This document shows positions 1-12,075 of a stretch of 64,000 nt of DNA, one piece after another. The translations under genes were made by a program, and so were the position numbers. The notes beneath the pieces are model-generated. The model ran no database searches and was not told the origin of the DNA. It saw only the letters and a program-made list of their open reading frames with translations. Every line of letters starts with the position of its first letter. The first letter of the stretch is position 1. This DNA comes from Perilla frutescens (Eukaryota; Streptophyta; Magnoliopsida; Lamiales; Lamiaceae). The stretch spans positions 19,304,694-19,368,693 of the forward strand of contig BRKX01000014.1 in NCBI GenBank assembly GCA_026008535.1. Direction: 5' to 3'.

Positions 1-106
1 TAACAATTACTTGAAGTACTGTTTTGCAAAATATCTGAACATCTTTAATGTTATTTTTCTTTTAAAATCGTTATTTCCAAAGGATGCCTCCTCACCGATT
101 ACTTGA

Positions 107-3100
107 AGTACTGTTTTTTGTCTTGCTGATAGTGCCACTACACATACCATTCTCCAAAATAAGAAATATTTTCTTAAGTTGACATTAGCTGAGGATAATG
201 TTAACACAATATCAGGTGCATCAAACATCATTGAAGGCTCCGGAAGAGCTTGTATCATTTTACCAAATGATACTAAATTAGATATTGAAAATGTCCTGTA
301 TTCTAGTAAGTCCAAAAGAAACTTACTAAGTTTCAAAGATATCCGCTATAATGGATACCATATCGAGACTATATCAGAAGGTGGAAAAGAATATCTCTGC
401 ATAAATTCTTTTGTATCCGGCCATAAGCGAACAAAAGAAAAATTATTAACACTATCTTCTGGGATGTATTACACATTCATAAAGGCAATTGAGACAAACC
501 ATGCCATGAACCCGAAGTTCAATGACACAAAAAGTTTTATGCTTTGGCATGATAGGCTTGGACATCCTGGAGCAACTATGATGCGCCGAATAATCAATAA
601 TTCATATGGGCACAACATGAAGAATCAAAAGATTCTTATGACAAATGAATTCCCATGTGATGCTTGTGCGCAAGGCAAGTTAGTAATTAGACCTTCATAT
701 ATGAAGGTTAATATTGAATCTCCATCTTTTTTAGAGAGAATTCAAGGAGATATTTGTGGACCTATACATCCACCATGTGGCCCTTTTCGATATTTTATGG
801 TATTGATTGATGCTTCTTCTAAATGGTCACATGTATGCTTGCTTTCTACTAGAAATGCAGCATTTGCTAGACTACTTGCTCAAATTATAAAATTACGAGC
901 TCAATTCCCAGACAATTCAATTAAAAGAATTCGTCTTGATAATGCTAGTGAGTTTACGTCTCAAGCATTTGAAAATTATTGTATGGCTATTGGAATTGAG
1001 ATTGAACATTCAGTCGCTCATGTCCATACTCAAAATGGTTTAGCAGAATCATTTATTAAACGTCTTCAACTTATTGCTAGACTGTTACTTATGAAGTCAA
1101 AACTCCCAACTACTGCTTGGGGTCATGCCATATTACATGCGGCAACATTAGTTCGTATTAGACCATCGGTCAACCATGAATACTCCTCAATGCAAATTAT
1201 TTTTGGTCGAGAATCAGATGTTTCTCACTCACGAACTTTTGGTTGTGCGGTTCAAGTCCCAATTGCACCCCCACAACGAACAAAAATGGGTCCCCAACAA
1301 AGGCTTGGGATATATGTTGGATTTGATTCACCTTCAATTATAAGGTATATTGAACCTTTAACGGGTGATTTATTTACTGCACGTTTTGCAGATTGTCATT
1401 TTGATGAAATGACATTTCCAACATTAAGTGGAACAAATCTACATCCAGAAAAGCACAAGGAAATATCTTGGAATGAGAAAAGCTTGTAACATTTTGATTC
1501 TTGAACTAATCAATGTGAACAAGAAGTTGAAAAGATTATTCATTTGCAAAAGATTGTAAACCAACTTCCTGATGCTTTTGTAGATACAAGAAAAGTGACA
1601 CAATCTCACATACATGCTGCAAATACTCCAGCCAAAATTGATGTCCCTGAAGGACAAATAGCTTTGGCAGCAAATAAGTCTAAAATTTGTCAAAAACGTG
1701 GTCGACCAATTGGTTCCAAAGATTATGTGCCTAGAAAAAGAAAGGGGCAAGATGGAAACCAAACAATGACGAAAATGATTAATCAATCAAATGAAAGTGA
1801 TGTAATTCCTGAAGAATTACAAGTATCTGAAAATCATGAGATCTCAATAAATTATTTATCTTCCAATCAGATACTGGAGAGAGAACATATCATTGTAGAT
1901 GATATATTCGCCTTTCATATAGCTCATCAAATTTTAAATGAGGATCCTGAACCAAAATCTGTTACAGAATGTAAACAGAGAAATGATTGGCCAATGTGGA
2001 AAAGAGCTATGGAAATGGAATTAAATTCCTGTGATAACCGAAAAGTATTTGGACTTATAGTCCTAACTCCGGAATCTGAAACCCCTGTTGGATACAGATG
2101 GATATTCGTTAGAAAGAGAAATGAGAAAAATGAAGTTACGAGATATAGAGCAAGACTCGTAGCGCAAGGTTTCTCTCAAAGACCAGGAATTGATTATGAG
2201 GAAACATACTCTTCAGTAATGGATGCAATTACTTTCAGATTTCTGATTAGTCTGGTTGTGTCACAAAGGCTTGCTATGCGCCTTATGGATGTAGTAACTG
2301 CCTATCTATATGGGTCATTAGATAATGACATATATATGAAAATCCCTGAAGGATTTAAAATGCTTGAAGCATTAAAGTCAAAACCCAAAAGCATGTTTTC
2401 GATTAAACTACAAAAATCATTGTACGGGCTGAAACAATCTGGCCGTATGTGGTATAATAGATTGAGCGAGTATCTGTTAAAAGAATGATACAAGAATGAT
2501 GATATCTGCCCTTGTGTTTTCATAAAGAAAACCGAAAGTGGATTTGCAATTATAGCAGTTTATGTCGATGATTTGAATTTAATTGGAACTCCTGAAGAGC
2601 TCAATAAAACTGCTGAATATTTGAAGAAAGAATTTGAGATGAAAGATTTGGGAAAGACAAAATTTTGTCTTGGTTTGCAAATTGAACGTGTCCGAGGAGG
2701 AACGTTTATTCACCAATCCACATATACAGGAAAAGTGTTAAAACGCTTTTAAATGGATAATGCACATCCATTAGCATCATCAATGGTCGTTAGATCTCTT
2801 GATAAGGAGAAAGATCCATTCCGACCTATTGAGGATGGTGAAACGATACTTAGTCCTGAAGTACCATATCTAAGTGCAATTGGAGCATTAACTTATCTGA
2901 CTAATTATACTAGACCAGATATAGCTTTTTCTGTAAATCTTCTCGCAAGATATAGCGCTGCACCCACTTTGAGACATTGGAATGGTGTTAAGCACATTCT
3001 ACGTTATCTGAAGGGTACCATAGACCTTGGATTATATTATTCGGAAAATTCCGATTCTTCTCTAGTAGGGTATTCGGATGCAGGATTTTTATCCGATCCA

Positions 3101-3562
3101 CATCAAGCTAAGTCACAAACTGGCTATGTTTTCACATGTGGTGGAACTGCTATATCATGGAAGTCTGTGAAGCAAACCTTGACTGCAACATCCTCAAATC
3201 ATTCTGAAATCATTGCAATCCATGAAACAAGTCGAGAGTGTGTATGGTTGAGAAATATGACAAGTTACATCCAAGAGTCGTGTGGATTAGCTTCATCAAA
3301 GATCAATCCAACTGTTTTGTATGAAGACAATGCTGTCTGCATCGCGCAACTCAAGGAAGGATACATCAAAGGTGATAAGACGAAGCACATTTCTCCCAAG
3401 TTATTCTACACACACGATCTCCAAAAGAGTAGCAATATCAACGTTCAACAAATTCGCTCAAGTGACAATTTGGCGGACTTATTCACAAAGGCATTACCAA
3501 CATCAACATTCAGAAAGTTGGTACACAAGATCGGCATGCGCCGACTCAAAGATCTACAGTGA
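107..3562 (+). pseudogene. copia gag-pol polyprotein relic (protease end, integrase, RT, RNase H)
   Basis: One reading frame runs from about 107 to 3562 and is broken by in-frame stops at 1487 (TAA), 1502 (TGA), 2486 (TGA) and 2750 (TAA). At 128-145 it reads DSATTH, the usual retropepsin start. A WHDRLGHPG motif near 546 with a downstream CDACAQGK forms the HHCC integrase finger. The integrase core carries QGDICGP, IRLDNASEF and NGLAES, the D,D,E residues. The RT has YVDDLNLIG near 2562 as its YxDD box, and RNase H has YSDAGF and HSEIIAIHE. The frame ends in MRRLKDLQ, a typical end for this family. In a working element these domains cleave the polyprotein, copy the RNA and insert the cDNA. 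The stops at 1502 and 2486 look like CGA-to-TGA and TGG-to-TGA changes. It is not functional as it stands. Confidence 0.9.
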
Positions 3563-3676
3563 TCTCAAGATCAGGGAGAGCAGTTGTACTCTTTTTCCTT
3601 CGACTAGATTTTTTCCCACTGGGTTTTTCTAGCAAGGTTTTAATGAAGCAACATTTGTTTTAGAGATTGGTCACTC

Positions 3677-3685
3677 AAGGGGGAG
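3677..3685 (+). promoter_or_regulatory. polypurine tract of the copia element
   Basis: The purine run aagggggag sits directly before the LTR start TGTTG at 3686. This is the usual position for plus-strand priming. Confidence 0.8.
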
Positions 3686-3843
3686 TGTTGTAAATATATC
3701 TAATAGATATATACGATATGAGTGATGTCCAAGTTACTAACTCTAAAACCCTATCTCTTGTACTATTATATATAGAGGCATTTGGTCCTCATATTGAATA
3801 CATACAATTGATATTCTCTCTCGTCTCTCTCTAGTTTATAACA
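3686..3843 (+). repeat. 3' LTR of the copia element (158 bp)
   Basis: It starts TGTTGTAAAT right after the polypurine tract and ends TTTATAACA, giving the TG...CA ends. A TATA-like tatatatagagg lies near 3767-3778, followed by a CT-rich tract. The 5' partner is outside the window, so target duplication cannot be tested. Confidence 0.82.
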
Positions 3844-4476
3844 TTTTCAATTTTTTAGTTTTTTTCAATTTTTTCAACTAGAGAAATTTTATCTAAATTA
3901 GGTCAAATAAATAATTTTTAAAATTAATGGGTAAAATACTTTTTTTTTTAGAATTTTAGGTGAGGTAAAAAAATTGACTCAATATCAAATATTTCACACA
4001 CCCACTTCCATCAATATTTTAATTGTTAATTCGTAGCCATAGCATATTTAAATAATATTTCATTACACACTAATAATAATAATAATAATTCTTCGTAGCT
4101 ATAGTATAAATTAAATAATCAATATTCTTGATAATATTCTTGAGATCTTTAACCTTAAGAAACAGCACTCCACCACCAGGCCATCCCCTTGGACGTGAGT
4201 TTCACGAACGATGAATGTTGAATTGCTGACCAATCAGGATTGGTTTTTGAAAGTTTGGAAAATGTTTGTTAAATTTTGATTGGTTGGTCGACTGGTAAGT
4301 ATCATTCTGTGTATTTAATAAAATACACCGAGAAAAAGTACAGTATTCCAAATATGAAATAAAATATAAAATAGTTATATTAAAATATATTAATTGGAGT
4401 CTGGCCTTTTTTTAGGTACGATTGTAAGCCAATAGTAGAGTTATTATTCGCAATATATGTATATAATAAATTAATA
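3844..4476. other. AT-rich intergenic spacer
   Basis: No gene is visible. There is a short (AAT)n run near 4071-4089. The right part is the 3' flank of the glycosyltransferase gene. Confidence 0.6.
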
Positions 4477-6011
4477 TTAATACTTCATTTGTTGCAGCAA
4501 ATAATTAAGGTTAATTGCAGACGTCCCTCCTTCCTGGATGCTCTCTGTGGCCATTGCTTTGAACCTCAAAGCATTCTCTCTGAGAAGCCCATTAGAAACA
4601 ATCTCATCCACCCTCCGTTTAATCTCATCCCTGGAAACAATCCCATCTGCAGCAGCACCCTCCAATCTCACCCCCACTTTCCAACCATCACATGCGCATC
4701 TCTGCGTATACATCTGATCACCAAAGTAGGGCCAGCACACCACAGGCACCCCATTGCTCACGCTCTCCACAAACGAGTTCCAACCGCAATGCGTCACGAA
4801 GCACGCCGTCGCGGGGTGCCCCAGCACCGCCTCTTGCGGTGCCCATTCCACCATCTTCCCCCTCCCCGCCACCCGCTCCGCAAACTCCCTGCTGTACGCA
4901 GGAGTCGACGAACCCTCCGTCAGCCCCGACCAGGCCACCCACAGAAAGGGGCGGCCCATCAGCTCCAGCCCCGCGGCCAGCTCGTCCAGCTGCCGCTGGC
5001 TGAACCTTGACGTGCTGCCGAATGCAACGTAGACCACCGAGTTCTCGGGTTGATTGTCTAGCCAGGTTAGGCAGGTGGAGTCCTCCGCGCAGAAACTCCC
5101 CGCGGATGGGCCGCCGTCGGCCAGCAACGGGCCTAGCGGCAGAATGTTCGGAGCTATGGCCGTGGCTGATGGATCGAGGTGGTGGAACCAGTTGCCGATG
5201 ATCCAATCTGCGGTGCCGCTGCTCATGTAGTGGCAGATGTCTTTGATTGCATGGAACATCGATTTCTGCATGTCTTTGTCTGATGGGAAGTACCATATTA
5301 CATCGGTGGCTCTCATTTCTGGTGTGTTTGGCAGCAGTTTCAGTGTTTCATTCTTCATTAATGGAGTCCCTGCATGCATGCACCCAACATATATACATGA
5401 TATACATATATAAATTATAATTAACTACGTACGTACTCGGTATGCTTACCATCAGCATCGATGAATTTAGATTGAAGAAGGTACGGAATTTTGAAGCCTA
5501 AAGCCAAGCAGGCAGCATTGGAGCACCAATAAACTGCAGTTTTGAAGCCCATCTTCTTAGGAATTGGAAGCATCCAAGTCAAGGGTGAATCAACTATGAC
5601 GCCACTGATCTGGGATTTGGATTGGGATTGGGATTGCATAAGCAAATCCTCCATGTAAGCAGGCAACACCTCCTGAACTCTGTCATGCAACTTCTTCTGA
5701 TCTCTCCACCCACCTTCAATTTCCATCCCGCTCGGAACTGAGACTATGCGCAACCCCTGCTTCCAACTTCCGATCAGCTGATCACTCGATTCTGCAGCTG
5801 CACGCGCGTGTGTCAGATCCATAGTCAGGAATGTCACCTTAATCCCATATTTGGTGATTTTGTGGGATAGTTTCATCAAGGGTGCTGCATGCCCTTGGAG
5901 ATGGGAGGACACAACCAAAATGTGGCCTGCGGATTCTTTTTGGTTTTCGTGGAATATTTCAATGTTTTCATTCATCATCTTTCCTTTATGCTTATTAATC
6001 AATTGACACAA
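4477..6011 (-). CDS. UDP-glycosyltransferase, family 1, UGT83A-like (two exons)
   Basis: Predicted to transfer a sugar, probably glucose, from UDP-sugar to a small plant metabolite in the cytosol. Exon 1 is 6011-5450 and exon 2 is 5369-4477; the 80-bp phase-1 intron has GT at 5449 and AG at 5371-5370. The spliced protein has 484 residues, normal for the family. The N-terminal domain has GHILVV and QGHAAPLMK with the likely catalytic His41, and VIVDS with the partner Asp140. The 44-residue PSPG box spans about residues 363-406, from WAPQ through HCGWNS to WPYFGDQ, and ends in Gln as in glucosyltransferases. A QSQSQSKSQ low-complexity run sits near residues 125-133, where the family is variable. 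The start could also be Met12 or Met13. Resemblance to UGT83A1-type enzymes is from memory of the family; the acceptor substrate cannot be read from sequence. No inactivating change was seen. Confidence 0.93.
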
Positions 6012-7102
6012 TGCAATCTTTTGTGTATATGTATATATGTGTGTGAATTGAGATCATGCATTCGTTATGGCTATTTTTTCTCTGTGATTTTGTCATGCTT
6101 TCTTATCAATCCTAAGAAACTCATTACTTTTAGGGGGTACCTTCTTTGCTTCTCTCTTCCTCTTTATTAAATTTTGTTTTACTCTTTTTTCGTTTGTCAT
6201 GCTTTCTTGTCAATCCTTACAAGCTCATTATTTTTGGGGTGGTAACTTTACTACTCTTTTTATGATGAGAAAACATTAGTAGCCGCTGCTCATAAATACA
6301 ATAACTCATAAACCATGCAGAAAAAGAAAACTATACTAGTAGAGACGAGCTATTCTACACAAATCTTGCTCATGTACAATAGTCCATAAATCATACGAAA
6401 AAGAAAAACTAAATTAGGGGCTCATGATATATGATCACAATTAAGTTCACTCACTCCACCAATTAGATAAGGTCAAGCACTCTTATTATTATTCGTAAGT
6501 TTCATGCATCACATGGTGGGAACCGGAGGCATCATATATCCCATTTCAACATTTTTATTAAGAGATTCACTAATTGACTGGTTTTAGCTTATATTTTTAA
6601 TGGACATGGAAATTCTTGATAATATTTGCAGTTATGGAATTATATCATGCACGTATGATTTCACCACGCCAAATGGACAAAAAAGAAATGATATAACACT
6701 ACTGATTCAAGATGGCTCGCGAATCATTTGAACTACTATCCTCTCTTTCCGAGATGCATGAAATGATCTCTCGTTCTAATCAACAAACATCCATATCCAA
6801 GCAAAATGATATACCAAGAGATTATCACCCCATCAACTTGCTTGTTCACAAAATATGCGATAAAAAAATAAGAACAAAAATGTAATGTAACAAGATCAAA
6901 TTCATCGAAGGAATATAGGGGAGAACAGGAGAGAACTAATGTCTTCATATATTTGTACCAAATCTGAAGTATTTTAGTTTCATGTTGCAGCATAGACGCA
7001 TAAAAAAATTGACTCGAAGATCGGAAGATGTATACACTTTGTGACTCGTTGCAGAATCATTGGAGTTGATTTTGTGATTTACTATCTAAACTTCAATCAA
7101 GA
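6012..7102. other. intergenic region upstream of the glycosyltransferase, with short diverged duplications
   Basis: No gene is visible. Two local duplications stand out: gtcatgctttctt followed by a similar block occurs near 6091 and near 6197, and a block containing ataaaccatgcagaaaaag near 6306 recurs in diverged form near 6386. These lie in the presumed promoter of the glycosyltransferase. Confidence 0.5.
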
Positions 7103-7630
7103 TTACCTCCTCACTTTTTGGGTCCGGTTTTTAGCTGAAATGGCCACAAGAGCTCCAAATCCAGCAGCCACACCGACTCCAATAATTATAGAAGGCAAAT
7201 GAACAATTGATTCGTTTTTCCTCTCCATAATATCCCACTGCAACATAACATCATCAGGGTGCCATAAACTTAGGTGTACTGCAAGCGTCATTCTTATATC
7301 AGCGCTGTCTGATGTCCGAATTACATCCAAACACACTGGACAAGAAACCTTTGAGCTTTCTCTATCCTTCACAGTAGTGACTCTCCCTGCTACTGCTATA
7401 GCTTTGTCCCTCAAAGATGTATGAGCAGGGGGAGAACACTGGAGAAGAATTGATTCCACATCAATACATTCCCAATATTATTTTGAGCCAACAAAAAGAA
7501 GTGATGAGTTTTTCACCTTACCCTCATTATTGAGAATTTAAATCAATAAAGAAAAATAGAGAAAAGGGACTTAGCATACCCTTAACAATTTACAGAAATG
7601 CAACCATGTTGCTCGCAGAACACCCCTCAT
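7103..7630 (-). CDS. small CxxC/HxxxxH protein with a C-terminal membrane anchor (two coding exons)
   Basis: I do not recognise this protein. Coding exon 1 is 7630-7580 (donor GT at 7579-7578) and exon 2 is 7438-7103 (acceptor AG at 7440-7439 after a pyrimidine run), giving 128 residues. Residues 50-53 are CPVC and residues 72-77 are HLSLWH, a CxxC...HxxxxH arrangement that could bind zinc. Residues about 99-118 (starting PSIIIGVGVAAGFG) are a hydrophobic segment followed by a basic tail ending QKVRR, as in tail-anchored proteins of ER or organelle outer membranes. The start is ATG at 7630; that exon begins at 7653 and the probable leader exon upstream contains no ATG, which supports this start. 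Function and location are inference. Confidence 0.72.
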
Positions 7631-8920
7631 TTGCCCTATGTTCCTCCACCCAGCTGGAACTCCAGAACAGAATCATCAAATTACAGTTAAAGTGAAATTT
7701 TAAATAGAACAGCTGGAGTTAATCAATTTTATACTCCAAAAAAGGTTTAACGACTCATAGTCACATTGAGAAAGCATACATACACTAAATAAGATACCCT
7801 GCACATGTTGATATAGGCTGTCAAAGAGGATCATATGCATTTCAAATAGATGACTTTTGCACGCAGAAGTCAGAGAAAAAAAATGAAGTCAATTTACCTC
7901 CATACTTGCAGACACCAACACAAAAGTTACTACCATTGACATTGGAAGATTAATTAAATTCCTCATTGTTACCATATACAAAGAATACAAACTCAAAATC
8001 ACAAAAACATACCATTACTACTGCTTTTAAGAGCAGCTACTCAATTGATATTACTGAAAGACTCTATATCTTCAAATTAATGCCAGTGATGTTCGAACCT
8101 AAAAAGGGCAGGATGCAGAACACCAGGAAGCAACACCGATAGAAACAGCCAAGCCTATTACTTGAGTTTCCATTCACAAAGATAGCAAACAACCATAGTG
8201 GAGAAAATCAAAGGACACTAACTATTTCTTGACCGCTGCTAATCTTGAAAAGACAGATAGTCTCAGTTGAAGGCTCCCTTTGGCAGGAAGGAAGGAAGGA
8301 AAAGTTTTTAAATACGTTATATCAAATCTTTAAATGCTTCGAGAAAGTCAAAATCCGTGCATGAACTACAAGATGATGATCTCATTTATTGATTGCTTCT
8401 GCACTTCCAGACCTTTTCCAGTATCCAACTAATTATTTTGCATCTAAGAAAACACACATTTGAGCAGTAATTCAGCTAGAATCATATAGAGAATTTCGCA
8501 TAAAGCGACAGATTCTAATTACATACACAGAACTAAACAAGCAAATAGTTGCAGGGCAACCCGCCATTAATGTCTGAGCAAACAAACTGTGCGACGAAAT
8601 CAACCCAATTGTTCCAGATTCATATATAGTCTCTTATTTTTTTCCCTTGCCTGCTGCTACTACTTAAGCGCTAACTATTTGCAAACGTGTATAAATCAAA
8701 GCAATAAATCTGCTTCCAATCAATCAAAACCTCAGGGAAAAAAACGGAAAAGAAAAAAAAAACACATACAAAAATAGAACCGACAGGTTGCACCAAAAAA
8801 CAGAAAAGAATCGACAGGTTTCTATAAACTAATCCATCAGATTGAATACAAACCACATTAATACATGAATATGTATATACACATACAAAAACAAGAATAA
8901 TTATGAAAGGAAATAGCAAC

Positions 8921-9010
8921 CTTCAGATGCAGATGCGTAGTGTAAAGCGAGAGAGATAAAGTAAAGTTGCAGAGAGCGGAAGCCGAAAGCAGTGTGACTG
9001 TGAGAAAGCG
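8921..9010 (-). other. probable non-coding 5' leader exon of the CxxC/HxxxxH gene
   Basis: The minus strand is CT-rich here and ends in GAAG followed by GT at 8920-8919, a weak donor. No ATG is present, so the first ATG after splicing to the 7653 acceptor would be the one at 7630. The stretch 7654-8920 would then be a 1.3 kb intron; I see no other gene in it. The left end of the exon is a guess. Confidence 0.4.
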
Positions 9011-9033
9011 TAAAAAATATGGGGGGTTTTGGG

Positions 9034-9046
9034 TTTATTATATGCA
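9034..9046 (-). promoter_or_regulatory. TATA-like box upstream of the leader exon
   Basis: The minus strand reads catataataaac about 30 bases before the proposed leader exon. Confidence 0.35.
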
Positions 9047-9679
9047 GATTGGCAAATAAGGTTGGGTAAATAAGATTGATATTTGACTACTTGCAAATAT
9101 AATTGCTGACTGAAGTAGTGAAGTTTGCCATTTTCTCTATTTATGAAAGAATTCAGTGTTACCAACAAAAAGTCGTGAAAAAATATAAATCTCTCTTTGA
9201 TGTCCAAACTTTCCTTAAAAACAATGGCCTTTTTTTTAGCAAAATAAAAAATGGCCTCAATTGTAGAAATAAAATATTGTTTCCATAAGCCACTTACTTT
9301 TTCTAAAATTGTTTTAAGAGCGTACGAGTTTCTTTCCATAAAAAAAGTTTGCTAAATAAATGTCGATGGTTTATAGATGGTCAAAATTCTTTTAAGATGT
9401 TTTAAGAAGCTTTTGAGGAGCCCTCAGCCAAACGACCGCCTATTTATTGTGTGGGCATATAAATATATTTAAGTACACAAATGAAGCACAAACGTGGTAG
9501 AACGATTGCGTAGAGTAGATGATGTTTTAATGAGAGAATAGGGAGACAAAAATAGAGTCCAAGGGGTTGAAATTGATTTTTCTGATGAAATAGTATAATA
9601 TGATAATGACATGATTGATTAGTATTTCTTATGTTGAGCTACGACGTTTGCTCGAGTGTGTAATGCCAAAATTGTTCGA
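9047..9679. other. AT-rich intergenic spacer
   Basis: No gene, repeat or RNA signal stands out. Short frames here are chance. Confidence 0.5.
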
Positions 9680-9902
9680 ATTTTGTCTAGGGCTGGAGAA
9701 AAATACCGTCATACCGTACTTATCGTACCGGAAAAAATACCGTAATACCGAACTTTAAGGTACACCGGTATTTTCGGTAAGATATGATACCGTACTGAGA
9801 TTTTTCGGTAAAGTAACGGTATAGAATCTTAAAAACCGAGGTATACCGGCGTATACCGATACCGACGGTATACCGAATTTTTAAGGTATATACCGTTAAT
9901 TC

Positions 9903-10066
9903 GGTATATACCGTTAGTTCGGCATATGCCGTTGTACCGGTATATACCGTTAGTTCGGCATATACCGTTGGTGCGGTATGTACCGGTATACCGATATACC
10001 GGCAAATACCGCACCAACGGTATATACCGTCACAACGGTATATGCTGAACTAACGGTATATACCGT
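9903..10066. repeat. imperfect palindrome made of TATACCG motifs
   Basis: The block cggtatataccgttagttc followed by ggcatat...accgttggtgcggta on the left recurs inverted as taccgcaccaacggtatata...gaactaacggtatataccg on the right, centred near 9990-9995. A single strand could fold into a hairpin with arms of roughly 60 bases. Frames here encode only repeat peptides and are not genes. Confidence 0.75.
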
Positions 10067-10170
10067 TATTTTTGTGATATTATATAAATATATGTATATG
10101 TGAATTATAAATACTTGATATATAATACTTAGTATATATGATATATATGTAAATATCTAACACTTATAAT

Positions 10171-11480
10171 TGATCTAGTAAATATGTTATACATTTATAA
10201 ATATCTAGTAAATTTACAATATTAACACTTATAATTAATCTTATGTTATACTTAATGCATTGTCATGATAAGTGTGTTCTTTGTTAGTATAGTATATACT
10301 TAGTAAATAATTCTTATGATTTCTAAGTAAAAGATTTCAAATTTGTAATATTTAATAAATTTATAATATTTTTATACAATTTATATTAATTATAAAAACA
10401 TGATTGATATATAATACTAGTAAATATGTTATACATTTATAAATCTCTAGTGAATTTATAATACTAACACTTATAATTAATCTTATGTTATACTTAATGC
10501 ATTGTAATGCTAAGTGTGTTCTTTATTAGTATATTATATACTTAGTAAATAATTCTTATGATTTCTAAATAAAAGATTTCAAATTTGTAATATTTAGTAA
10601 GTTTAAAATAGTTTTATACAATTTATATTAATTATAAATACATGATTGATGTATAATACTAGTAAATATGTTATACATTTATAAATTTCTAGTAAATTTA
10701 TAATATTAACACTTGTAATTAATCTTATGTTATACTTAATGCATTATAATGCTAAGTGTGTTCTTTGTTACTATAGTGTATACTTAGTAAATAATTCTTA
10801 TGATTTCTAAGTAAAAGATTTCAAATTTGTAATATTTAATAAGTTTATAATATTTTTATACAATTTATATTAATTATAAAAACATGATTGATATATAATA
10901 CTAGTAAATATGTTATACATTTATAAATCTCTAGTAAATTTACAATATTAACACTTATAATTAATCTTATGTTATACTTAATGCATTGTAATGCTAAGTG
11001 TGTTCTTTGTTAGTATATTATATACTTAGTAAATAATTCTTACGATTTCTAAGTAAAAGATTTCAAATTTGTAATATTTAATAAGTTTATAATATTTTTA
11101 TACAATTTATATTAATTATAAAAACATGATTGATGTATAATACTAGTAAATATGTTATACATTTATAAATCTCTAGTGAATTTATAATATTAACACTTAT
11201 AATTAATTTTATGTTATACTTAATGCATTGTAATGCTAAGTGTGTTCTTTGTTAATATATTATATACTTTTTAAATAATTCTTACGATTTCTAAGTAAAA
11301 AAATTTCAAATTTGTAATATTTAATAAGTTTATAATATTTTTATACAATTTATATTAATTATGAAAACGTGATTGATATATAATACTAGTAAATATGTTA
11401 TACATTTATAAAAACGTGATTGATATATAATACTATAAAAACGTGATTGATATATAATACTAGTAAATATGTTATAAAAA
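10171..11480. repeat. tandem array of about five 242-bp AT-rich units
   Basis: The marker tgattgat[ag]tataatactag begins units at 10401, 10643, 10885, 11127 and 11370, giving periods of 242, 242, 242 and 243. A partial unit precedes at 10171 and a broken one follows to about 11480. Units differ by scattered single bases, so the array is not brand new. Confidence 0.9.
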
Positions 11481-11914
11481 CTTTCTCTACCGTTTCCACT
11501 TAGTGTTGGGTGTAACTTGAAAAGTAAGATTATGTTCTTATATATATATTTTTTTTTTTCATTTTGTATGTTGTAATTTGTAATTAAAGTACTAATATAA
11601 TTGTTAATTTTGCAGGTTTCTTGAGATTCAAATTTGAAGATTGTATTAGTTTTTGGGAAACATTCTAGACTCGGTTTATTTTTATTTCTTGTATTTGTTG
11701 GGACTTGGGATATCACTTGGTTGTTTTTATTTTAATTTTTGCATTGGAGTGTTAAATTTGAATTATTATATCTATTTTATTTTATTGGACTTTAATTATC
11801 GTGACATGAAGATATTTATTTTATTTTGTTAAATTTTGATTGTTATTAGGAGTGTTTCATATATTTTGAGTAAATATATGAGATATATGATATATCATAG
11901 GATGGTATGATAAG

Positions 11915-12075
11915 GTATACCGATGTCAATAAAGTATACCGATGTCGGTAAGGTATACCGATATAGTAAGGTATACTGATGTTAGTAAGGTATACTGATG
12001 TCGGTAAGGTATACCGAACTAAAGGTACGGTAAAGGTATGCCATTTGTTTCATACCGAACTTAAGGTATACCGTT
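11915..12075. repeat. short tandem repeats of the form GGTATACCGATGTCGGTAA
   Basis: About six imperfect copies of an 18-20 base unit lie just inside the right end of the hAT-like element, mirroring the TACCG-rich left subterminal region. Confidence 0.75.

Larger units (their letters stand above)
1..3843 (+). mobile_element. Ty1/copia LTR retrotransposon, 5' end outside the window
   Basis: A pol region in the copia order (protease end, GAG-pre-integrase, integrase, reverse transcriptase, RNase H) is followed by a polypurine tract and a 158-bp LTR. The 5' LTR, primer-binding site and gag are not in the window. Bases 1-106 hold a degenerate direct repeat: a roughly 20-base stretch containing attacttgaagtactgtttt occurs near 7 and again near 98, so the left part is rearranged. 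The coding frame is interrupted by stop codons only, with no frameshift, so this is a fairly recent dead copy. Confidence 0.9.

Noticed and set aside
4489..5296. Long frames on both strands overlapping the glycosyltransferase
   Set aside because: They are shadow frames of the GC-rich second exon, rich in Arg/Pro, without family motifs.
9829..10017. Minus-strand frame with YRTNGI repeats as a possible repeat protein
   Set aside because: It is a direct reading of the TATACCG repeat in a non-coding transposon arm; no start context or homologue pattern supports it.
10171..11480. CRISPR-like array
   Set aside because: Units are 242 bp, directly adjacent and without unique spacers; it is a tandem satellite in a plant transposon.
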